NCBI GenBank assembly: GCA_910578865.1 | Contig: CAJTRM010000001.1 | Coordinates: 62,248 to 126,247, forward strand | Direction of reading: 5' to 3' | Length of the DNA stretch: 64,000 bases | From: an uncultured Dorea sp. | GTDB lineage: Bacteria; Bacillota_A; Clostridia; Lachnospirales; Lachnospiraceae | Shown here: positions 58,211-64,000 of the stretch, one piece after another | How the letters are laid out: every line of letters starts with the position of its first letter | How positions within the stretch are numbered: the first letter of the stretch is position 1 | Notes under the pieces: model-generated | What the model was told of the DNA's origin: nothing | Seen by the model: the letters and a program-made list of their open reading frames with translations, nothing else | The model's database searches: none | Program-made: the position numbers and the translations under genes

Positions 58211-58585
58211 TTTGGGCGTCCGTACCAGTCCTTTACAGACGGACAAAATCTAATCTAGGTTAGAAAATTTCTGGTCAAATCCTGTTTTTAAAAGTGGGCT
58301 TTTGGCAAGAAAAAGTGGGCAGAGGAGAAAATTGGGGAGATTTTGAAGAACTTCTACGGACGATTTTCAAAAATTTTGGTCATTTTTTGCCCACTTTGCC
58401 CACTTTTTTTAAAAAGTGACCAGGCACTTTGACCAGTAAAAACCCAGTATTTATGCGGGTTTGAGGGGTGTTTGCCCACTTTCCCACTTTTTTCTTTAAA
58501 CTATTATGATAAAAAAATTTAATAATACTATAAATAGGGCAAGAAAAAGTGGGCATTTGACCAAAGCCTGAGGAAAGGAGGACTT
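58211..58585. other. Iteron-rich noncoding region, candidate replication origin
   Basis: No protein frame. It holds AAAGTGGGC at 58291, 58312 and 58546, its complement at 58389, 58398 (tandem) and 58474, with a partial copy at 58482. GGTCAAA at 58273 recurs as TTTGACC at 58428 and 58556. The 18-mer GGCAAGAAAAAGTGGGCA occurs at 58304 and 58538. An AT-rich stretch lies at 58490-58537. Repeats plus an AT-rich unwinding segment fit an origin or partition site; dense operators are the alternative. Confidence 0.6.
58251..58268. promoter_or_regulatory. Palindromic phage operator candidate, copy 3
   Basis: TAATCTAGGTTAGAAAAT, exact reverse complement of copy 1 at 23177-23194. It sits at the left edge of the iteron region. 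Confidence 0.6.
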
Positions 58586-58786
58586 ATGAGAAAAAAAATC
58601 ACATGGAATGATGTTTACAAAGACTTCAAAATTCGATTACCAAATTTATCGAAAAAAGTGACTTATTGGAAGCCTAGAGATTATCTTTCCATTACAGTAT
58701 ATTTCGAGGACGGCTCCCAGATGGTTTATGACTACCTGTATAAAAAAGCATCTTTCATTGTGATGCCGCAGGTGGCCCTAGCATAA
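58586..58786 (+). CDS. Small conserved phage protein
   Basis: A 66-aa basic protein (ITWNDVYKDFKIRLPNLSKK, DYLSITVYFEDGSQMVYDYL) with a beta-sheet C-terminus. It follows the iteron region with AAAGGAGG before the ATG, so it could bind there, but there is no clear DNA-binding motif. Confidence 0.68.
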   Translation: MRKKITWNDVYKDFKIRLPNLSKKVTYWKPRDYLSITVYFEDGSQMVYDYLYKKASFIVMPQVALA

Positions 58787-58842
58787 AATTATCGATTTGT
58801 CAATAGGATATTTAAAAACTTGTTTATTTTCGAGGTGTTTTG

Positions 58843-58851
58843 TGCTATACT
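58843..58851 (+). promoter_or_regulatory. Extended -10 promoter of the hairpin RNA
   Basis: TGCTATACT is an extended -10 (TGnTATACT). The start point expected 6-7 bases downstream coincides with the first base of the RNA stem at 58857. Confidence 0.65.
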
Positions 58852-58856
58852 ATGAT

Positions 58857-59022
58857 TGCGACACAATTCTATAGATTTTAAAGCTACGCAGGGAATAGCC
58901 TTTTTAGGTAAAAGGTGTATTCTCTCTTTTCCATATGCTCTGTGTAGCTTCGGAATTGTGTCGCAGCAATGAGAGATTCACTTTTTCAGTGCGTCTCTTC
59001 GTTGGGGGCGCACTTTTTATTT
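58857..59022 (+). ncRNA. Long rod-like phage RNA
   Basis: TGCGACACAATTC (58857-58869) pairs perfectly with GAATTGTGTCGCA (58953-58965). After an internal loop, AAGCTACGCAG (58881-58891) pairs with CTGTGTAGCTT (58940-58950), then GAATA/TATTC and CCTTTT/AAAAGG with a small loop. A terminator hairpin AGTGCG/CGCACT (58988-59014) with a T run ends it. Size (about 165 nt) and a rod with a central bubble recall 6S RNA, without proof. Confidence 0.65.
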
Positions 59023-59057
59023 GTGCAGATACTATTGAAAATGTTTGGGAGGTACCT

Positions 59058-59627
59058 ATGAGTGGCAGCAGTAGCAATAAACCAAAAGGAAATATGAACA
59101 AGATTGTGTCTGGTGTTACGGCTGTAACATCCTTAATAACTTTGGCAAAACCTGTTGCTGATACTATACAAGATTATACCAGCAAAACTATGGAGGAGCG
59201 GAAACGTCTCATAAGTGTCCCAGAATTATATTCTAAAGAATATCCATTGAGCATTGAGCAGGCAGTAGAATTGTTGAATAACTATGGTTTGAAATCAACA
59301 TTGGTGAAAACTTCTATTGATGATGCAGATGTTAAATATCGGAAATGTTTCGCATCACAGGTAATAAGTACAAAGCCAAAGGGAAAACAAAAGGTTGAGC
59401 CTGGTACGATGATTCTTGTAAAATACATAACTCAAGAAGTAATAGATGAGAGTCAAAAGATATTTGAGGAACTCGAAGCAAGAAAAAATGAGTCGGCATT
59501 GCAAAAGAAAAATAAACATTTGGAGCGGGAACAAAAAACGAAAGAACTTATGCAAAATGCACGAAGTAAAGTTCAAAAAGTATTTCAGAAGAGCAAGGAG
59601 GATAATAATGAGCAGAAAGAGGAGTAG
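59058..59627 (+). CDS. PASTA-like domain protein
   Basis: A 189-aa protein. After a hydrophobic N-terminal patch (IVSGVTAVTSLITLAKPVA), residues 53-130 resemble a PASTA domain (SVPELYSKEYPLSIEQAVELL, then LLNNYGLKSTLVK, ending VEPGTMILVKYI). The C-terminus is a long charged coiled coil. No signal peptide is evident. The ATG at 59058 has GGGAGG; longer readings would run into the RNA terminator. Confidence 0.68.
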   Translation: MSGSSSNKPKGNMNKIVSGVTAVTSLITLAKPVADTIQDYTSKTMEERKRLISVPELYSKEYPLSIEQAVELLNNYGLKSTLVKTSIDDADVKYRKCFASQVISTKPKGKQKVEPGTMILVKYITQEVIDESQKIFEELEARKNESALQKKNKHLEREQKTKELMQNARSKVQKVFQKSKEDNNEQKEE

Positions 59628-59739
59628 TGGAAAGAAGAGAAGCACGGCCGGATTGATTCTGGATGTGATATTAGTTTTTGCAACCGGAGGACTTTGGCTT
59701 ATATGGATATTAGTAAGATATCTTAGAAACAACAGTTAA
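59608..59739 (+). CDS. 43-aa basic membrane peptide
   Basis: Begins MSRKRSSGKKRSTAGLILDV, a basic N-terminus, then a hydrophobic segment (LVFATGGLWLIWILVRYL). The ATG at 59608 has AAGGAGG and overlaps the previous gene by 20 bases. Confidence 0.68.
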   Translation: MSRKRSSGKKRSTAGLILDVILVFATGGLWLIWILVRYLRNNS

Positions 59740-59769
59740 ACAGAAAAAATTGAATATCAATATTTTTAA

Positions 59770-59798
59770 GAGCCGTGTAACAGCGGCTCTTTTCTTTT
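59770..59798 (+). terminator. Cassette terminator 14
   Basis: GAGCCG / CGGCTC stem, loop TGTAACAG, then TTTTCTTTT. The stem and loop are identical to terminator 13. Confidence 0.9.
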
Positions 59799-59812
59799 GC
59801 TATTTTTTAGTT

Positions 59813-59838
59813 CGCAAAAAAAACATGCCCTTTTATGA
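59813..59838 (+). promoter_or_regulatory. 26-bp cassette element, copy 16
   Basis: CGCA, ACA at 11-13, C at 18, TTATGA end. It is followed by a leader that can fold (AGAGAGA with TCTCT-type partner, inner GCAT/ATGC) before the gene at 59916. Confidence 0.72.
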
Positions 59839-59915
59839 AGAGAGAGGTTAAAATAGGCATTTTTAATGCTTGTTCTTTCTCTTTTGCATTTATTAAAACG
59901 AAAGGAGATCCTGTC

Positions 59916-60206
59916 ATGTTGGAGAGTAAATTTCAAGCACAACTAATTCAGGAGCTAAAAAAGATGTTTCCTGGATGTATTGTGACCAAACTTGACCCAG
60001 ATCATATTCAAGGTATACCAGATTTGCTCATCCTCTATAAAGACAAATGGGCCTCTTTGGAATGTAAACAAAGTGCGAACTCTAAGAAACAGGCAAATCA
60101 ACCATATTATGTTGAGAAGATGAATGAGATGTCTTTCTCAAGATTCATCTATCCTGAAAATAAGGAGGAAGTGTTACATGAACTTCAACAATCATTCAAT
60201 TCTTGA
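59916..60206 (+). CDS. VRR-NUC-like nuclease
   Basis: A 96-aa protein with the PD-(D/E)XK core of the VRR-NUC family: GIPDLLILYKDKWASLECKQS (Asp, Glu, Lys at the expected spacing, residues 34-54). The small size is typical of phage forms. Probably cleaves branched or damaged DNA. The start at 59916 has AAAGGAG; the frame overlaps the next gene by 29 bases. Confidence 0.82.
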   Translation: MLESKFQAQLIQELKKMFPGCIVTKLDPDHIQGIPDLLILYKDKWASLECKQSANSKKQANQPYYVEKMNEMSFSRFIYPENKEEVLHELQQSFNS

Positions 60207-60735
60207 AGGGCAACACGCTTTTCTTGGAGCAAGCAAATATCATTGGATTAACTATGATGAAAATAAAGTGGCTGAGTCGTATGTAAAATTCTTGGCAACT
60301 CAAAAAGGGACTGTACTTCATGATTTTGCAGCTCAATGTATCAAGCTTGGACAGAAACTTCCGAAGTCACAGAAAACTTTGAATATGTATGTAAATGATG
60401 CTATCGGTTACAAAATGACTCCTGAACAGATTTTATATTATTCAGAGAATTGTTTTGGAACAGCGGACAGCATTGCATTCCGAAACGGATTGCTGAGAAT
60501 CCATGATTTGAAAACAGGGGTTATTAAAGCCCATATTGAGCAGCTTATGATCTATGCTGCTCTTTTTTGTTTGGAGTATAAAGTGAAACCAGCGGAGATT
60601 GATATTGAGCTTCGTCTGTATCAGAACAATGAAATCGAAATTCATGAGCCGGAAACGGATGAGATTGTTCCTATCATGGATAAGATCGTCACCTTTGATA
60701 AAGTAATCAAAAAAGTAAAAGAACAGGAGGGGTAA
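60178..60735 (+). CDS. RecB-like PD-(D/E)XK nuclease
   Basis: A 185-aa protein with GTADSIAFRNGLLRIHDLKTG (Asp ... Asp-x-Lys) and AHIEQLMIYAALF, the Cas4/RecB nuclease signature. No Fe-S cysteine cluster is evident. The ATG at 60178 has AAGGAGG. It lies 3 bases before the RNA polymerase-like gene. Confidence 0.8.
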   Translation: MNFNNHSILEGQHAFLGASKYHWINYDENKVAESYVKFLATQKGTVLHDFAAQCIKLGQKLPKSQKTLNMYVNDAIGYKMTPEQILYYSENCFGTADSIAFRNGLLRIHDLKTGVIKAHIEQLMIYAALFCLEYKVKPAEIDIELRLYQNNEIEIHEPETDEIVPIMDKIVTFDKVIKKVKEQEG

Positions 60736-60738
60736 GCC

Positions 60739-63618
60739 ATGAATCAGGTTGCGGAAGAAATGAAAGATATTCTAATGCACTACGGAACACCACGACATTC
60801 TGGACGTTACCCCTGGGGAAGTGGGGAAAATCCATATCAGAGAAATGGTGATTTTTTAAGTCGTGTTGATGAACTAAAAGAACAGGGGCTCAGCGACACA
60901 GAAATTGCCAAAGCTATGGGTTTGACCACAACCCAATTCCGAACTCAGCGTTCTTTAGCCAAAGATGAACGAAGAGCATTAGAAGTTGAGAGAGCAAAGG
61001 CTCTTCAATCAGACGGCTACAATCCAAGTGAGATTGCGAGAATGATGGGGTATAATAGTGAATCTTCTATTCGTTCCCTTTTGAATTCAGATTCTGAAGC
61101 TCGCATGAATCAGGCCAGAGTAACTGCTGACAATTTAAAACGACAAGTTGATGAACATGGCATGATTGCAATCAGCGCTGGAACAGAACGGTATTTAGGA
61201 GTCTCAAGAGAAAAACTCGAAGAGGCTCTTTATATTTTGGAACTTGAAGGATATAACCATTTTGGTGGTGGTGTTCCTCAGGTAACAAATAAAGGGCAAC
61301 AGACAAATATCAGGGTTCTTTGTCCTCCAGATACGCCATATAAGGAAATCACTAGAACCTATACCGACAAAAACGGTGAAGTTCATGAGAAAATCACGAA
61401 AGTATCCAGCGCAATTTACGATTTCGACAAGATTCATCCGTTGGAAGAAGTTTGTGACAGTATCTCTTATGATGGCGGCGATAGTTTTCAGAAAGGCTTC
61501 CATTATCCGGCGAGTATGAATTCTGAGAGAATCCAGGTTGTTTATGCGGAGCAGGGCGGAACGAAGAAAGACGGAGTTATTGAGATTCGCAGAGGTGTGG
61601 ATGATTTATCGCTCGGCGATGCTCATTATGCACAGGTAAGAATTCTTGTTGATGGAACGCACTATTTGAAAGGTATGGCGATGTATGCTGATGATCTTCC
61701 CGATGGTGTTGACATTCGCTTTAATACAAACAAGAAAGAAGGAACTCCTATTTGCGGTCCAAAAGACAACACAGTTTTAAAAACTATCAAAAAAGACCCT
61801 AACAATCCATTTGGTTCTTTAATCAAGGAACATGGTGGACAGAGTTTTTATGACGACCCGAATGGTGAGTTTACAGATCCTAAGACTGGTAAAAAACAAT
61901 CGTTGTCACTGATAAACAAACGTGCAGAAGAAGGAGATTGGAGCGATTGGGACGATAAGTTGCCATCGCAATTTCTTTCTAAGCAGAGTTTAAAACTCAT
62001 AAAAAATCAGTTGAATTTAACAATGGCTGATGCCCAGGCAGAGTATGATGAGATTTGTTCGTTGACCAATCCAACAGTAAAGAAAGTTTTATTGCAGTCA
62101 TTTGCTGATGATTGCGATGCGGCAGCAGTACATCTTAAAGCAGCGTCTCTTCCGAGACAGAAATACAAAGTTATTCTCCCAATTACTTCGATGAAAGATG
62201 ACGAGGTGTATGCACCTGGCTATGAGAACGGAGAGAAAGTAGCTCTTATAAGGTTTCCTCATGGTGGAACTTTTGAAATCCCTGTTCTTACTGTAAATAA
62301 TAAACAGGCAGAAGCAAAGAGTAAACTCGGTCTTGCTAAAGATGCCGTTGGTATCAATAGTAAAGTTGCTGAGAGACTTTCTGGAGCAGACTTTGACGGC
62401 GATACTGTAATGATTGTTCCTACTGGTAAGGGTGTAAAAATTACTTCCACTCCACCATTAAAGGGACTAGAGGGATTTGACGGTAAACTTGAATACGGGC
62501 ACGATTCTACGAAGACTGATCCCGATGGAACTGTCCATTATTATCGTAACGGCAGAGAGTTTAAACCTATGAAGAATACCCAGACTGAGATGGGGATTAT
62601 TTCTAATTTAATTACAGACATGACTCTAAGAGGCGCTAAAGAAGATGAGCTTGCGAAAGCTGTTCGTCATAGTATGGTTGTAATTGATGCAGAAAAACAC
62701 GGTTTGGATTACAAACAGAGCGAAAAGGACAATGATATAGCCTATCTGAAGAAGACTTATCAGGGAACAACTGATGTGAATGGTCGCTATCATGAGGGTG
62801 CTGCGACTCTTATTTCAAGGTCGAAGTCTCAGCAGGAGGTATTGAAGCGTAAGGGTAGTCCCAAGGTAAATCAGAAAGGTAAAGAGTGGTATGATCCAAG
62901 CAAACCGGAGGGGAGTCTGATCTGGAATTCTGTAACTGAAGAATACACGGACAAGAATGGTAAGGTCAAAGTAAGAACACAGAAGAGTACGAAGATGGCA
63001 GAGACAGACGATGCCCGCCTCCTTATCTCTGATGCGGATACCCCCCAGGAAAGGGCGTATGCCGAGTATGCTAATCAAAGAAAGGACCTTGCCAACAGAG
63101 CCCGTCTCGAAATCATCAATACTGGTAAGATAGCCTACTCTGCTTCAGCTAAGGCTACCTATAAGGAAGAGGTGGACGGTATGCTTGCCGATTTAAACAT
63201 AGCCCTCCGTAATGCACCAAAGGAGACCCAGGCTCAGATCATGGCAAACTCTAAGGTAAATGCTATGAAAAAAGCGAATCCGGACATGACTTCTAAGGAG
63301 ATAAAGAAGGCTAGCCAACAGGCGCTTACAGAAGCTCGTATCCAGATGGGTGCAGAAAGAGTTAAGGTACCTCTTGATGAAAAGAGATGGGAGGCTATAC
63401 AGGCAGGGGCTATTAGTGAGAGCCAGCTTCTCAAGATCCTTAACAATGCTGACATTGACGAGGTTCGTCAGTATGCAACACCTCGCGCCACATCAACACT
63501 CAGCCCCGCTAAAGTTAGTAAGATTGAAGCTATGCAGGCATCTGGTAACTATAGTATTGCTGAGATAGCCCAGGCTGTTGGTGTATCATCTTCCACAGTA
63601 TCCAACTATTTGAAATGA
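60739..63618 (+). CDS. Single-chain RNA polymerase-like protein (YonO type, DFDGD motif)
   Basis: A 959-aa protein. Two HTH-like segments lie at the N-terminus (ELKEQGLSDTEIAKAMGLTT near residues 38-57 and LQSDGYNPSEIARMMGY near 88-104) and one at the C-terminus (MQASGNYSIAEIAQAVGVSS). In the middle, VALIRFPHGGTFEIPVL and, near residues 552-557, LSGADFDGDTVMIVP match the double-psi barrel of cellular RNA polymerase beta' (NADFDGD), where the three Asp hold catalytic magnesium. Cellular beta and beta' are together over 2500 aa, so this is a compact polymerase as in Bacillus phage SPbeta YonO. Function as a polymerase is inferred. Confidence 0.82.
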   Translation: MNQVAEEMKDILMHYGTPRHSGRYPWGSGENPYQRNGDFLSRVDELKEQGLSDTEIAKAMGLTTTQFRTQRSLAKDERRALEVERAKALQSDGYNPSEIARMMGYNSESSIRSLLNSDSEARMNQARVTADNLKRQVDEHGMIAISAGTERYLGVSREKLEEALYILELEGYNHFGGGVPQVTNKGQQTNIRVLCPPDTPYKEITRTYTDKNGEVHEKITKVSSAIYDFDKIHPLEEVCDSISYDGGDSFQKGFHYPASMNSERIQVVYAEQGGTKKDGVIEIRRGVDDLSLGDAHYAQVRILVDGTHYLKGMAMYADDLPDGVDIRFNTNKKEGTPICGPKDNTVLKTIKKDPNNPFGSLIKEHGGQSFYDDPNGEFTDPKTGKKQSLSLINKRAEEGDWSDWDDKLPSQFLSKQSLKLIKNQLNLTMADAQAEYDEICSLTNPTVKKVLLQSFADDCDAAAVHLKAASLPRQKYKVILPITSMKDDEVYAPGYENGEKVALIRFPHGGTFEIPVLTVNNKQAEAKSKLGLAKDAVGINSKVAERLSGADFDGDTVMIVPTGKGVKITSTPPLKGLEGFDGKLEYGHDSTKTDPDGTVHYYRNGREFKPMKNTQTEMGIISNLITDMTLRGAKEDELAKAVRHSMVVIDAEKHGLDYKQSEKDNDIAYLKKTYQGTTDVNGRYHEGAATLISRSKSQQEVLKRKGSPKVNQKGKEWYDPSKPEGSLIWNSVTEEYTDKNGKVKVRTQKSTKMAETDDARLLISDADTPQERAYAEYANQRKDLANRARLEIINTGKIAYSASAKATYKEEVDGMLADLNIALRNAPKETQAQIMANSKVNAMKKANPDMTSKEIKKASQQALTEARIQMGAERVKVPLDEKRWEAIQAGAISESQLLKILNNADIDEVRQYATPRATSTLSPAKVSKIEAMQASGNYSIAEIAQAVGVSSSTVSNYLK

Positions 63619-63637
63619 AAGGAGTGAATAAGGATTC

Positions 63638-63886
63638 ATGAGTAGAGTTAGATTAACGACAGTTGACAATCCTTATGATCCATTTGAACAGTTCACTTCT
63701 TGGTTTCTGTTCGATGAGGAAAAAGGTTATCATTCAACTTCGTATCTTGGAAGAATTGCTCGAACTTCTGATGAACTTTCTGATGAAGAGAATAATCGTG
63801 AAGAAGAAAGAGCGATTGATGAAATAATAAAGTACGATTTCAGAAACATTTATCGAAAAGTTAGAGAAAAAGTTTCAAATGCTTAG
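63638..63886 (+). CDS. Small acidic phage protein after the RNA polymerase-like gene
   Basis: An 82-aa protein (NPYDPFEQFTSWFLFDEEKG, TSDELSDEENNREEERAIDE). The pattern PYDPFEQFTSWF...YHSTSYLGRIA is common in front of terminase genes in phages of this group, by recollection. The ATG at 63638 has AAAGGAG. Confidence 0.68.
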   Translation: MSRVRLTTVDNPYDPFEQFTSWFLFDEEKGYHSTSYLGRIARTSDELSDEENNREEERAIDEIIKYDFRNIYRKVREKVSNA

Positions 63887-63996
63887 AAATTTTTCTTTTC
63901 TTTGTTTAAAAAATAAATTTCTGAAAAAATTTTATTAAAAAAAAGCTGTCGCATGGTCTTATCAGGTTGAAAAGGCATAGGGGGAGGGTCGCTAAA
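63887..63996 (+). other. AT-rich gap before the next gene
   Basis: Long A and T runs (63890-63945), then a ribosome site GGGGGAGG at 63978-63988. No terminator or 26-bp element is seen. It may hold a late promoter or packaging site. Confidence 0.4.
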
Positions 63997-64000
63997 ATGA
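63997..64000 (+). CDS. Start of the next gene, cut by the window edge
   Basis: ATG at 63997, 9 bases after GGGGGAGG. Nothing of the product can be read. Confidence 0.4.

Noticed and set aside
58211..58585. Transposon ends or insertion sequence around the iteron region
   Set aside because: No transposase and no terminal inverted repeats with target duplication were seen.
21600..64000. CRISPR array
   Set aside because: The repeats seen are single intergenic elements with genes between them, not regularly spaced short spacers.

Overview
The window joins an anaerobic, low-GC Gram-positive chromosome (bases 1 to about 21,600) to the left part of a large integrated prophage (about 21,600 to 64,000, right end outside the window). 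The host looks like a Lachnospiraceae-type Clostridium relative. It has a short SufBD-type protein beside SufC, class III glutamine synthetase, the murB-rapZ-whiA-HPr-like cluster, an RpiB-type isomerase and AGGAGG-type ribosome sites. The phage carries an oxygen-sensitive class III ribonucleotide reductase, which suits an anaerobic host.

Chromosome. Reading left to right: a cut-off SufBD protein and sufC; tRNA-Leu; two divergent glycosidase-like genes (GH106-like, and GHL6 with a GH42-type trimerisation domain); a six-gene tRNA operon (Lys, Gln, His, Arg, Gly, Pro) behind a consensus promoter; a phosphodiesterase, RdgB and an rRNA methyltransferase; a small Asn/Ser-repeat protein; DUF1700; glutamine synthetase III; class II aldolase; an ArsC/Spx-like protein; a short prepilin peptidase; tRNA-Glu; a lipid kinase; then the crh-like/whiA/rapZ/murB operon; a CNNM/CorC membrane protein; a SPOR amidase; and rpiB.

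Prophage. A leftward tyrosine integrase sits at the chromosome junction, and every other phage gene reads rightward. From 23.2 to about 33 kb there is a string of small gene cassettes. Most are closed by a terminator of one family (5-7 bp GAGTC/GAGCC-type stem, TAACA-type loop) and opened by a conserved 26-bp element of fixed length. I count 16 full-length copies and one 24-bp copy of this element. Several cassettes carry structured RNAs instead of, or in front of, a protein gene. Inside this region are two genes whose 3' ends differ from each other in the way diversity-generating retroelement (DGR) variable regions do, each followed by a GC hairpin with the same CTTGT loop. From 33 to 58 kb come membrane and coiled-coil proteins, a 1459-aa helicase-primase-polymerase, an SSB-like protein, a methylase-like protein, an SF2 helicase, an RlmN/Cfr-type radical SAM enzyme, an SPFH protein, NrdG/NrdD and two MazG-like proteins. 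At 58.2-58.6 kb is an iteron-rich, origin-like gap, then a long-hairpin RNA, two PD-(D/E)XK-type nucleases and a 959-aa single-chain RNA polymerase-like protein with the DFDGD catalytic motif and three HTH segments. The next gene, perhaps the start of the packaging module, begins two bases before the window ends.

Working picture (inference). The phage brings its own replication enzyme, nucleotide supply and RNA polymerase. The repeated 26-bp element is a candidate promoter, possibly for that polymerase. The two variable-region proteins imply a DGR reverse transcriptase and template elsewhere, because none is present here.
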